Source: Salinicoccus sp. YB14-2 (GTDB taxonomy: Bacteria > Bacillota > Bacilli > Staphylococcales > Salinicoccaceae). Taken from it: a stretch of DNA of 64,000 bases. The stretch is from contig NZ_LFKO01000001.1 of the NCBI RefSeq assembly GCF_001265075.1, forward strand, positions 515,160 through 579,159. Reading direction: 5' to 3'. Below the pieces are notes generated by a model. It made no database searches and was not told the DNA's origin. It worked only from the letters and a program-made list of their open reading frames with translations. Every line of letters starts with the position of its first letter. Positions within the stretch are counted from its first letter, which is position 1. Of the stretch, positions 37,284 to 45,474 are shown piece by piece. A program made the translations under genes and the position numbers.

Positions 37284-37793
37284 TTACAGACTTTCCAATT
37301 TTGTTTTAAATGCCTCTTTGATTTCAGCCTCTTCACCCTTAACAGGGAAATCAAATTTCTCTTCATCAATGAACACGGTCGGTACCACCCGGACGCCGCG
37401 TTCGGTCGCTTCAGCTAATATTTCCCGCGTACGGCCGGCCTGGCCAACTTGTTCGACCAGATTCATCGCTTCAAGCTTCATCAGTGTTTCTTCAAAACTA
37501 CCTGTCCATTCAGGTCTCGATTCCAGCAGTTCCTTCATATTTTCATATGCTTTCTCAGGTTCATCATAATTTAAATATGTGCCTGCCACCGTACCTTTCA
37601 GCAATGCACCGTTCGTACGGTCCACATGTTTGATGATATGTTTGACCTTGCCTGATTCGATATACGGTGCAAAGATTTCATCCACCACTCCCATATATGT
37701 CGAACAGAACGGGCAGCCGATATTGATAAATGATTCTATTGTCGTTTCAGCTTCATCCGAACCTAAAACCAAATGTTGTATTTCATTAGACAT
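37284..37793 (-). CDS. DsbA/FrnE-like thiol oxidoreductase (cytoplasmic)
   Basis: 169 aa from the ATG at 37793, 8 nt after AAGGAGG. Thioredoxin fold with CPFC active site in FINIGCPFCSTYM (near residue 28), helical insertion (about 60-130) and cis-proline segment VRVVPTVFID. No signal peptide or lipobox, unlike secreted DsbA of Bacillota, so it probably acts in the cytoplasm, as proposed for YjbH/FrnE-like proteins. Partner unknown. Confidence 0.8.
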   Translation of the reverse strand: MSNEIQHLVLGSDEAETTIESFINIGCPFCSTYMGVVDEIFAPYIESGKVKHIIKHVDRTNGALLKGTVAGTYLNYDEPEKAYENMKELLESRPEWTGSFEETLMKLEAMNLVEQVGQAGRTREILAEATERGVRVVPTVFIDEEKFDFPVKGEEAEIKEAFKTKLESL

Positions 37794-37863
37794 AATCAAA
37801 TCCTCCTTATTGATTCAAATTCTACCTATTTACAAGGAATTATTGAAATAAAATGCTTACACA

Positions 37864-39138
37864 CTACATTTCATCAATCATTTTTGTCACTCTTAAAAAC
37901 TCGTCTACATCTTCAGCATTGTGAACATGAACCGGAGAGACCCTGACAAGTGATTCAAGGCCCACCGCCTCTAAAATACGTCTGGAATAATGACTCGAGG
38001 CTTCTCTAGCAAACACCTGGATATTATTTTCCTTGTATATTTCAACTGCCCGGCTGTTGGACATATTACTGAATGTCATCGCCAGAATCAGATCCTGATT
38101 GATGCCGTTCGCTTCTTCAAAATGGATTGTCACATTGTTGAGTTCCTTCGTACCTTTTATTGATTCAGAACCATTCAAAAGCCTGTTCAATATCGCCTGC
38201 TCCTGAAGTGTTATTCTTGTCATGCCCTCTTCAATCAATGTTCTTCTGTCAGTACTTTCATTAAAATAAAAACCGATTTCACAAATATAATCGACAATCT
38301 TAGAAAATGATGCATAATGTGCCGGGGTCGCACTGCCGAGATCCCAGTTCATTTCATCCGTGGCCAGCAATCTGTGATGCGGCAGACGCGCGAGCCTGTC
38401 TGACATCCAGGCAAATCCGACACCACGCAGACCGAACATTTTATAAGGTGCTAGATTGATACCGTCAACATGACATCTGCTGAGATCAATCAGCTCATGC
38501 GGCGCACCCTGCACCGCATCGACTATGATGATGGCATCACTGTTTTTCTCATGGATCGCTTTTGTATACGCCTCCAGATCATGCATGGCACCTGTGATGT
38601 TCGATGTCAATATTAAAGAAACGATTCTTGTATCCTCATCGATATGCGACAGCAGCTCTTCCAAAAATACACTGCCCGTTGCATGATCTGCTTTGGCAAC
38701 CCTAAGTTCGTGGCCATACTGCCGGGCTGAAAATTCGCAGGCATCATAGGAAGATGGATGTTCAATCGCAGTCGTTACAATATTTCCTTCAGACGTATTC
38801 TGTGCGGCCACAGTGATCATTTCAAAAATGATTTTTGAAGCAGTCAATGAGATGGCGACTTCGCCGCCCGCTGCGTTCAGAAGCAGACGTATGTCTTCCT
38901 TGCCATCTGTAATATACTGATTGATCTTTTGTGCGATATCATAATCTCTGACAGGAGAATCCGGAATCATTGAAATCTCCCCATACTTTTCGAGCGTGGA
39001 CTTCAACCTCAATGCACCGCCGGCATTTTCAAAAAAGATTCTTCTGTTCCCATTCATATCTTCATTCAAATAATAGAACTGATTTCTTAATTTATCATGC
39101 AGTTTTCCCGGGAAAAATTCTTTGTTTCTCTTTTCCAT
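37864..39138 (-). CDS. Class V aminotransferase/cysteine desulfurase-like PLP enzyme
   Basis: 424 aa, fold type I. N-terminal RIFFENAGGALRL, TAIEHPSSYDACE, IIIVDAVQGAPHE (PLP Asp) and the Schiff-base lysine in INLAPYKMFGLRGVGFAW. The pattern fits the NifS-like/isopenicillin-epimerase group of unknown specificity, not the housekeeping SufS or IscS, which carry a conserved catalytic Cys loop. It is followed on the other side by a LysR regulator in the same direction (116 bp). Confidence 0.82.
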   Translation of the reverse strand: MEKRNKEFFPGKLHDKLRNQFYYLNEDMNGNRRIFFENAGGALRLKSTLEKYGEISMIPDSPVRDYDIAQKINQYITDGKEDIRLLLNAAGGEVAISLTASKIIFEMITVAAQNTSEGNIVTTAIEHPSSYDACEFSARQYGHELRVAKADHATGSVFLEELLSHIDEDTRIVSLILTSNITGAMHDLEAYTKAIHEKNSDAIIIVDAVQGAPHELIDLSRCHVDGINLAPYKMFGLRGVGFAWMSDRLARLPHHRLLATDEMNWDLGSATPAHYASFSKIVDYICEIGFYFNESTDRRTLIEEGMTRITLQEQAILNRLLNGSESIKGTKELNNVTIHFEEANGINQDLILAMTFSNMSNSRAVEIYKENNIQVFAREASSHYSRRILEAVGLESLVRVSPVHVHNAEDVDEFLRVTKMIDEM

Positions 39139-39254
39139 CGTTCCATCCCCTTCTAAAATTCATATTCTGCTTCTTATAAAAATTTTATCAATCCATTCAA
39201 GTATTGTAAAAGTTGGGTATTAAGTATTAATTATTGGAAAAGCTGATATTATGA

Positions 39255-40163
39255 CTATATTTCAAAATGAGCGATTGATTCAGACAATCGGATTTTATTT
39301 TCGATCAGCGTTTTATATTTCAAAATATCATTATAAATACTTTTTGCATTCTTATTATTTTGGTCATAGATCAGGTAACTGATTCTATACGGCTTATCCT
39401 GATTGAATCTCACAACATGCAGATCGCGTCCCTCGGTAAACTGCTTCGCCATCGAGACAGGTATGATTGCCCAGTACTCCTCCGATTTTAAAAATTCATT
39501 GAGGAGCACTCCGGTGTGAACTTCAACTCCCAATGTTCCGGCATAGCCGAAGTGTTTTTCGTGCCATAACGTAAATACGTGTCCCCAATTTATGTATAAT
39601 TCTTTTGCGGTATCGAGAGAACCCAGTGTAATGTGTGTTCCAATCTCAACCGGCCGATTCAATACCAAGACCAGCTCTTCTTTGAAAAATTCTTCTTTGT
39701 TGACAGATTCAGACGCTCTTTCCTGCAGAATAAAGCCGATATCCACTGTATTTTCTTCCACCAGATTATAAATTTCAGTGGACTGGTGCGTTCTGAAAAA
39801 GTATCTCGTTGTCGGATTTTCACTGACCAGTCTGCGAAATACATCGTTTAATATAAAATTATTAATACTATCCACACCGGCAATTGAGATGTGCTGATCA
39901 TATTGTTTCTGTTTCAGCATTTTAGAATCTGTCATCAACTGCTCCCACTTCAAAGCGATTTTATAAAAATTTTCTCCTTCGCTGCTTAATTTAATGGATG
40001 TGATACCTTTCGACCGCTCGATGAGCCTGATTTCAAGTTTAGTTTCAAGAGATTTGATTCTCTGGCTGATTGTTGACTGTGATATAAATGACTGTTTGGC
40101 AGCTTTTGATATATTTCCATATCTGACTACAGCCAGAAAAGCTTCAATTTCAGATGTATTCAT
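39255..40163 (-). CDS. LysR-family transcriptional regulator
   Basis: 302 aa, ATG after GGAGGGTTTAA. N-terminal winged helix-turn-helix (residues 1-60: AFLAVVRYGNISKAAKQSFISQSTISQRIKSLE is typical of the family, cut here in phrases) and a periplasmic-binding-like effector domain (about 90-290). It is divergent from an aminotransferase-RidA-RIC-like operon (120 bp) and upstream of the class V PLP enzyme, so either could be its target. Inducer unknown. Confidence 0.88.
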   Translation of the reverse strand: MNTSEIEAFLAVVRYGNISKAAKQSFISQSTISQRIKSLETKLEIRLIERSKGITSIKLSSEGENFYKIALKWEQLMTDSKMLKQKQYDQHISIAGVDSINNFILNDVFRRLVSENPTTRYFFRTHQSTEIYNLVEENTVDIGFILQERASESVNKEEFFKEELVLVLNRPVEIGTHITLGSLDTAKELYINWGHVFTLWHEKHFGYAGTLGVEVHTGVLLNEFLKSEEYWAIIPVSMAKQFTEGRDLHVVRFNQDKPYRISYLIYDQNNKNAKSIYNDILKYKTLIENKIRLSESIAHFEI

Positions 40164-40283
40164 TTAAACCCTCCAAATATCATATTTTATGATAATTAAT
40201 TCCATTATATCGTATTTTACATTATATAAAGAATGGTGCTACTCTAAAAATAATTAAAACATTATCATTAAGGAGAGTGTCAT

Positions 40284-41504
40284 ATGTCTTCAGTAGAAGA
40301 TCTTTTCGATAAACTGAATGCTGATTTAGCACCGGGTCAGGAAAAACGGTTGAATTTTGATGATATTGAGTTGCAAGGAGAAAATCTTGAAGGGGAACCG
40401 GTAGATTTTTCACACGGTGATGTGGATGCATTTGAACCGATTCCCGGATCACTGGACAATTTCAATTATGGTTTTAAGGAAGTTGGCGGAACACAGGCCT
40501 ATACGGTTTACCGCGGCCGTGAAGATATTCTTGAGGATGTGGCCAAAAAACTGGCCGAGTATTCTTCCACATCGATCGATTCTGAAAATGAACTGATCAT
40601 CACCCCCGGTACCCAGGGCGCGCTTTTTCTCTCTGTCGGTGCCACTATTACCCGTGGAGATAAAGTGGCTATCATAGAACCAGATTACTACGCGAATAGA
40701 AAACTCGTCCATTTCTTTCAGGGTGAATTGTATCCTGTTCAGTTGGACTATTTGAATCATGACAATAAAGCAGGTATTGATTTGGATGGATTGGAAGAGA
40801 GTTTTAAAGACGGAGTATCGACTTTTATTTTCTCAAACCCGAATAATCCGAGCGGGGTTGTCTACAGTAAGGATGAGATTTCAAAAATCGCAGCGCTCGT
40901 AAAAGAGTATGATGTGAATGTCATCGTTGATGAATTATATTCAAGACAGCTATTTGACGGCGGAAGTTATACGCACCTTGCAAGTCTGGGTATTGTACCA
41001 AAAGAAAACATCGTCACGATTATCGGTCCGTCGAAAACGGAATCCTTGAGTGGATTCAGACTGGGTGTCGCCTATGGATCTAAAGCCATCATCGACAGGA
41101 TGGAGCAGCTTCAGGCCATCGTTTCACTGAGAGCTTCGGGCTACAGCCAGATTGTCCTGAAAAACTGGTTCAGTGAGCCCGAAGGCTGGATGGCAGAACG
41201 CATCAAAGCCCACCAGGACATCCGGGATACGCTGCTCGAATTGTTCAGAGATGCAGGTTTTGAAGTGAGAACGACCGAAGCCGGGAGTTATATCTTCCCG
41301 CGCATCCATGACCTTTCCATCGACTGCGAAAATTTCGTCAAAGTATTAAAGAAGCAGGCGAAAGTGACAGTCACACCGGGCACACAGTTCGGCCCTCAGT
41401 TTACAGACTGTATCCGGTTGAATTTTTCTCAGGATAAAGAAAAAGCGGTTGATGCTGTGAAGCGGATCATAAAGGTTGCGGGGTATTATAAAAATGGAGA
41501 ATAA
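40284..41504 (+). CDS. Class I/II PLP aminotransferase
   Basis: 406 aa. PLP lysine in IIGPSKTESLSGFRLGVAYG, NPNNPSGVVY, VDELYSRQLF and GTQGALFLSVGA are cofactor contacts. The N-terminal 60 residues are unusual in being acidic and Gly/Pro-poor helical, then GGTQAYTVYRGREDI. ATG after AAGGAGAGTGTCAT. It abuts a RidA gene, whose product removes the reactive enamine/imine made by PLP enzymes, consistent with a lyase or transaminase acting on amino acids. Substrate unknown. Confidence 0.85.
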   Translation: MSSVEDLFDKLNADLAPGQEKRLNFDDIELQGENLEGEPVDFSHGDVDAFEPIPGSLDNFNYGFKEVGGTQAYTVYRGREDILEDVAKKLAEYSSTSIDSENELIITPGTQGALFLSVGATITRGDKVAIIEPDYYANRKLVHFFQGELYPVQLDYLNHDNKAGIDLDGLEESFKDGVSTFIFSNPNNPSGVVYSKDEISKIAALVKEYDVNVIVDELYSRQLFDGGSYTHLASLGIVPKENIVTIIGPSKTESLSGFRLGVAYGSKAIIDRMEQLQAIVSLRASGYSQIVLKNWFSEPEGWMAERIKAHQDIRDTLLELFRDAGFEVRTTEAGSYIFPRIHDLSIDCENFVKVLKKQAKVTVTPGTQFGPQFTDCIRLNFSQDKEKAVDAVKRIIKVAGYYKNGE

Positions 41505-41505
41505 C

Positions 41506-41922
41506 GTGATACCGAATGGAAATTACAGACTGGCTGCGAGAGACGGCGATAAAGTATACACATCCGGCATTACACCAAAGATTAACGGACAGCTGGTGGA
41601 GACAGGTAAACTTGATAACCAGACAGATTTGAGTGGGTACGAATCAGTGACACAGCAAGCAGTAAAAAACGCACTGCAAGTCATAGAACAGGAAATGCAT
41701 AATGATGAGAAAATAGAACAAATTGTCATGATGACAGTTTACGTGAATGCATCAGAGGGCTTCGAATTCCATTCACAAATTGCGGACTTCGCCTCCGATT
41801 ATCTGGTCGAAGTGTTAGGGAAAACGGTGATCGGATCGAGAGCTGCTGTCGGTGTCGGCTCACTGCCCGGCAATTCACCGTTGGAAATATCATTGATTGC
41901 AAAAATTAAATCGAAAAGTTGA
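41506..41922 (+). CDS. RidA-family reactive imine deaminase
   Basis: About 138 aa. The GTG at 41506, one base after the preceding stop codon, is preferred because GGAG (41496-41499) lies 6 nt before it; an ATG at 41494 is the alternative. Trimeric YjgF/UK114 fold: GDKVYTSGITP, VEQIVMMTVYVNAS, and the catalytic Arg in IGSRAAVGVGSLPGNSPLEIS. It hydrolyses enamine/imine intermediates that would damage PLP enzymes, matching the aminotransferase in front of it. Confidence 0.88.
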   Translation: MIPNGNYRLAARDGDKVYTSGITPKINGQLVETGKLDNQTDLSGYESVTQQAVKNALQVIEQEMHNDEKIEQIVMMTVYVNASEGFEFHSQIADFASDYLVEVLGKTVIGSRAAVGVGSLPGNSPLEISLIAKIKSKS

Positions 41923-41997
41923 CTTAGATCAATTTTAAATCCCGTACTTCAATGTAATCTATAGTTAACAAGAATACAGATGAAAGAGTGATAGTAA

Positions 41998-42294
41998 ATG
42001 ACAGAATCAACTTTTAATAATGTTGTTGAAAAATATTTCCCCACATTGGAACAGTACACGCCGATCGTTGCAAGAGTCCATGGTGAAAACCACCCGGAAC
42101 TTGCAGAAGTGAGAGATATTTTCGCTGATATGAATAACAAGGTAAAGGTCTCTCAAAATGCAGACCTGACTTCGGATTTCGAGTCATTGAGAACAATCAC
42201 TTCAAACTATGAAGTCCCCGCCGACGGTTGCGAAGCTTACACGGAAACTTATGAACTACTTGAAGAAGCGGATAGAACATACCACGCCTCATAA
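41998..42294 (+). CDS. Minimal ScdA/RIC hemerythrin-like protein lacking most iron ligands
   Basis: 98 aa. From FNNVVEKYFPTLEQYTPIVARVHGENHPELAEVRDIF it resembles the second helix of the di-iron repair protein ScdA/YtfE (RIC), whose VHGxxHPEL motif carries one iron ligand. It then resumes with SLRTITSNYEVPADGCEAYTETYELLEE, which matches the later part of ScdA. The intervening helix with HLxxEE and the C-terminal HxxxENxxLFP are missing, so at most one of the usual ligands remains. ATG has a modest AAAGAGTGAT site. Possibly a regulator or partner of full-length ScdA; function unknown. Confidence 0.6.
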   Translation: MTESTFNNVVEKYFPTLEQYTPIVARVHGENHPELAEVRDIFADMNNKVKVSQNADLTSDFESLRTITSNYEVPADGCEAYTETYELLEEADRTYHAS

Positions 42295-42297
42295 ATG

Positions 42298-42331
42298 AAA
42301 CCGACAGGATGCCCCCATATCCTGTCGGTTT
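42298..42331. terminator. Terminator of the RIC-like gene
   Basis: 13-bp perfect arms (42298-42310 with 42319-42331), T-rich end. Confidence 0.82.
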
Positions 42332-42350
42332 CTTGATTTTATGTATTTTT

Positions 42351-42431
42351 CCCGACATCGTTTTTGTGCCATGCCGGGAGATCGCCTCTGCCCCGGCATC
42401 GTTTTTGTGCCATGTCGGGAGATCGCCTCTG
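42351..42431. repeat. Two copies of the 41-bp hairpin repeat
   Basis: Units at 42351-42391 and 42392-42431, differing at few positions. Each contains CCCGACAT (or CCCGGCAT) and ATGTCGGG (or ATGCCGGG) separated by 12 nt, so each can fold into an 8-bp hairpin, followed by the spacer AGATCGCCTCTGC. The covarying base pair in unit 1 versus 2 is partly unbalanced (CAT/GCC), as expected of decay. It sits directly against the stop codon of the nitrilase gene. Same family as 60173-60346. Confidence 0.85.
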
Positions 42432-42433
42432 CC

Positions 42434-43231
42434 TTACAAAAACTTATACATGTCTTTTCTTCTGCTTTTAAAAATTGGAATATTTTCTCTGACCTCTGCA
42501 ATATACTCAATATCGATATCCGCTTCCACCACTTCTTCTTTATCTGCACTGCCCTGAGCAAGAACTTCTCCAAATGGATTGATGATGATGCTGTTGCCTG
42601 CAAATGTCGTACCATTCGGCTGCTTGCCGAGTGTGTTGGAGCCTATGATATAGCACTGGTTTTCAATCGCTCTTGCTTTAAGCAGTGTCAACCAATGCTC
42701 TGTCCGTTCTATCGGCCACTCCGCGACTACAAATATGACTTTCGCATCATCCAATGCCAAATCTCTGAATAATTCAGGGAATCTGAGGTCGTAACATATG
42801 ACCAGACCGGCTTTGTTTCCCAATAGGTCGAACGTCTCTACTGATGCGTCTCCGCCTTTTAAATATTCAGGCTCTTTGAGCATCGGCACCAAATGTATTT
42901 TGGAATATTCATATAACAACTCTCCGTTTTTATCGATGACAAATGATGTATTCATAACATCATTGCCTTTTTTTATATTCGGCACCGATCCTGCAACGAT
43001 ATTGACTTTATTTTCAACAGCCAGTTTCTCAATCTCTTTTTTAACACCCTCCAGATTATGGAATGCAAGTTCTTCTATGTTTTTCAAGTCATAGCCGCTC
43101 GTCCACATTTCCGGCAGGACGACTATGCTGTCTTCCTCCAACTCATTTTCTCGAAATAAACATTTCACCTTATCAAGGTTTCGTCCATAATATCCTTCAG
43201 TCACTTCGAATTGAAAAATCACAGTCTTCAC
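42434..43231 (-). CDS. Nitrilase-superfamily carbon-nitrogen hydrolase
   Basis: 265 aa. Catalytic triad visible: Glu in LPEMWTSGYD, Lys in YSKIHLVPM, Cys in VICYDLRFPELFR. This is close to omega-amidase/YafV-type amidases (branch 10-like), which hydrolyse 2-oxo acid amides such as 2-oxoglutaramate. The aminotransferase-RidA operon converges from the other side; an omega-amidase role next to transaminases is plausible but inferred. Its stop codon is 2 bp from the repeat. Confidence 0.85.
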   Translation of the reverse strand: MKTVIFQFEVTEGYYGRNLDKVKCLFRENELEEDSIVVLPEMWTSGYDLKNIEELAFHNLEGVKKEIEKLAVENKVNIVAGSVPNIKKGNDVMNTSFVIDKNGELLYEYSKIHLVPMLKEPEYLKGGDASVETFDLLGNKAGLVICYDLRFPELFRDLALDDAKVIFVVAEWPIERTEHWLTLLKARAIENQCYIIGSNTLGKQPNGTTFAGNSIIINPFGEVLAQGSADKEEVVEADIDIEYIAEVRENIPIFKSRRKDMYKFL

Positions 43232-43323
43232 TACATCATCTCCCGAATTTTATTTGACTCATTTATATCAGTATAACAAAAATAATTGGCATGCTTAAAC
43301 CGGACAACATATACGGACTGCAT

Positions 43324-43352
43324 TTGACAACGCTTTCATATCAGTATAGAAT
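43324..43352 (+). promoter_or_regulatory. Sigma-A promoter of the sigma-54 gene
   Basis: TTGACA (43324-43329), 17-nt spacer, TAGAAT (43347-43352): near-consensus housekeeping promoter 38 bp before the rpoN start. Confidence 0.8.
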
Positions 43353-43390
43353 TATTTGAAAATAGCGACTTTTAAAAGGAGGTGGATTTG

Positions 43391-44560
43391 ATGATATCAC
43401 TGAATATCAATACAGAGACGAATATTTCATTGAACAACTACATCATCAACTCGATCAATATTTTTAAATACACGCCGGGCGAGCTTCATAAATATGTGAT
43501 GGATAAATGTAATGATAATCCATTGATATATATTAAAGACGACCACCCTGTTCCGGATCAGACGTCCGGCGGTGAAAATATACTGGATGATATCATCACC
43601 CATTTTAATTGTATATTATCGGACGGGGATAAGAAAATCATGGATGTTATCATCGCTTCACTTTCACCCAAAGGATTTCTGGAATCAACTCCTGCAGAAA
43701 TCGCTTCAATCGCAAATGGCACTTCCTCCAGAGCAGAGGCGTTGATTGAAAAATTGATGTCATATGATTCAAAAGGGATCGGTTCTTACGACACGATGGA
43801 TTTCATAAAATTTCAGCTGAAAATAAATCATACATATAATGAAGAATTATTTTACGCTTTTAAAAATCATCTCGAAGAAATAAGCGCCAGTAATTTCGGG
43901 TTCCTATCCGAACTGGATATTACTCAGGGTACTCTCATAGATTACATGGAAAACTGTATAAAAGAATGCCGCCTCTCCCCTTTGGATGGAGATGAATCCA
44001 TAGATATTTTGCCTGAAGGTTCCATTAAGTTAATTGAAGACCGCCTGCAGATTCATATTGATGATTACCTGGCTGAAAATCTCGTCTACGAACCGATATA
44101 TCTATCTGAAGGTGATACTAACTTCTCTGAAAAGATGAAAGCATACCAGGATGAATATTCAGAGCTTGTTTCCATGTTAAATGCGAGAAAAATCTACATG
44201 CTGAAAATACTCAATGTAATCTGTGAAGTCCAACGGGGGTATTTAACCGGGGAATATGATTATTTGAACTCACTGGATCAGACAACCCTCGCAGAACTCA
44301 CGAAACTCAGCCCCGCAACAATCAGCCGGTTGATATCTAGCAAATATATTTCCACTCCGCAGGGTGTGCTGCCGATGCAAAGCCTTTTATCAAAGGAATG
44401 CTATAAAGGTTTTTCAGTCAGCCAGGTAAAATTCGTTATACGCAGTATCGATAGGTATGACACGCTCTCCGACAATGAAATTTCACTGATCCTCAGCGAG
44501 CTCGGCATCAAAATTTCAAGACGCACCGTCAATAAATATAAAAATCAAATCGCTCAATAA
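43391..44560 (+). CDS. rpoN: RNA polymerase sigma-54 factor
   Basis: 389 aa from the ATG at 43391, 8 nt after AAAAGGAGG. Sigma-54 architecture: a Leu-rich region I (NNYIINSINIFKYTPGELHKYV ... NPLIYI, which fits the activator-interacting helices), a short acidic linker, core-binding domain (about 60-230), DNA-binding region with PATISRLISSKYI, and the C-terminal RpoN box KISRRTVNKYK, which contacts the -24 element. Shorter than B. subtilis SigL (about 436 aa), mainly in region II. Sigma-54 is not found in typical Staphylococcus. Its only evident activator in the window is at 49966. Confidence 0.92.
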   Translation: MISLNINTETNISLNNYIINSINIFKYTPGELHKYVMDKCNDNPLIYIKDDHPVPDQTSGGENILDDIITHFNCILSDGDKKIMDVIIASLSPKGFLESTPAEIASIANGTSSRAEALIEKLMSYDSKGIGSYDTMDFIKFQLKINHTYNEELFYAFKNHLEEISASNFGFLSELDITQGTLIDYMENCIKECRLSPLDGDESIDILPEGSIKLIEDRLQIHIDDYLAENLVYEPIYLSEGDTNFSEKMKAYQDEYSELVSMLNARKIYMLKILNVICEVQRGYLTGEYDYLNSLDQTTLAELTKLSPATISRLISSKYISTPQGVLPMQSLLSKECYKGFSVSQVKFVIRSIDRYDTLSDNEISLILSELGIKISRRTVNKYKNQIAQ

Positions 44561-44565
44561 TAAAT

Positions 44566-44589
44566 AAAGACCGGCCTCGGCCGGTCTTT
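44566..44589. terminator. Bidirectional terminator
   Basis: 11-bp arms (44566-44576 with 44579-44589), GC core ACCGGCC/GGCCGGT, and a T-run, between convergent rpoN and the DapA-family gene. Confidence 0.85.
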
Positions 44590-44592
44590 TCC

Positions 44593-45474
44593 TCAGTCTA
44601 ATTTTTCCATCAAGCTTTTCAGTTTCTCCACTTCATCATCCGTCAGACCGAGTCTCGGCTTTCTGGATGGTCCGCCGTTCAGGCCTTTCAGGTCCATTGC
44701 CTTTTTGACAATCTGGACATACTTGCCGGAGTCCTCAAGAAATTCACATAATGGCAGCAAATCTTTATTCAACTCTCTTGCTGCTTCATAGTTGCCCTCT
44801 TTCATCAGCTCATACAGTTTTGATGCACTGTTCGGTGCGATGTTCGCTGCGACCGACACCCATCCCGTCGCACCGACCGCGAATGATTCGTAAGCCAGGT
44901 CATCCGAGCCGCAGAACATGACTAGGTCCGTATTTTCTACGAGCGTCCTCACTTTTCTGATGTCACCTGTCGATTCCTTGATGTACTGCACTTTATCCAA
45001 CTCTTTATCGATCTTATAGATTGTTTCATTTTCCAGGTCCACATTCGCAGTGAATGGATTGTTGTACATCATGATCGGTTTGGTCACTACATCATTCACA
45101 TCTTTGAACTGATGGAATGCTTCTTCTTCCGTCGGTGTCTGGTAGAATGAGTTGATCAGAAGGTGGCCGTCCGCCCCTCTTTCCTCTACAAATTTCGCAT
45201 ACTCGATAATCTTGTCCGTTCTTTCATCTGCGATACCGACAAGAAGCTTCGTACCGCTGCCTTTCACCTGTTCACTTACTTGTGTGATGATTTTTTCTTT
45301 CTCCGCATCATCCAGAGATGCAAACTCCCCGGTACTGCCGACAATGATGATGCCGGCCACTTTCAAGTCCAGATAATACTGGACGTTCTCTTTCATTCCT
45401 TCATAATTTACGCTGTAATCCTCGTTCATCGGTGTGATCAGTACTGGGTATACCCCTTCAAATTTGTTGTTCAT
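44593..45474 (-). CDS. DapA/NAL-family aldolase-lyase, candidate hydroxyproline-pathway deaminase
   Basis: 293 aa from the ATG at 45474 with GAGAGGGATAAAGAAC upstream. TIM-barrel Schiff-base enzyme: GSTGEFASLD, MYNNPF (Tyr) and YIKESTGDIRK (Schiff-base Lys). Lysine-synthesis DapA would normally lie with dap genes. Here it closes the sigma-54-driven operon that encodes a proline racemase homologue and an FAD oxidase, the setting of delta1-pyrroline-4-hydroxy-2-carboxylate deaminase, which yields 2-oxoglutarate semialdehyde. Overlaps the upstream transporter gene by 17 nt. Confidence 0.78.
   Translation of the reverse strand: MNNKFEGVYPVLITPMNEDYSVNYEGMKENVQYYLDLKVAGIIIVGSTGEFASLDDAEKEKIITQVSEQVKGSGTKLLVGIADERTDKIIEYAKFVEERGADGHLLINSFYQTPTEEEAFHQFKDVNDVVTKPIMMYNNPFTANVDLENETIYKIDKELDKVQYIKESTGDIRKVRTLVENTDLVMFCGSDDLAYESFAVGATGWVSVAANIAPNSASKLYELMKEGNYEAARELNKDLLPLCEFLEDSGKYVQIVKKAMDLKGLNGGPSRKPRLGLTDDEVEKLKSLMEKLD

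Noticed and set aside
42309..42772. Open frames through the 42.35-kb repeats and the nitrilase gene
   Set aside because: Shadows of the nitrilase reading frame and the repeats; the nitrilase frame has a full catalytic triad.
43270..43310. Sigma-54 promoter upstream of rpoN
   Set aside because: TGGCATG is present, but no -12 element at the right distance; a strong sigma-A promoter is at 43324-43352 instead.
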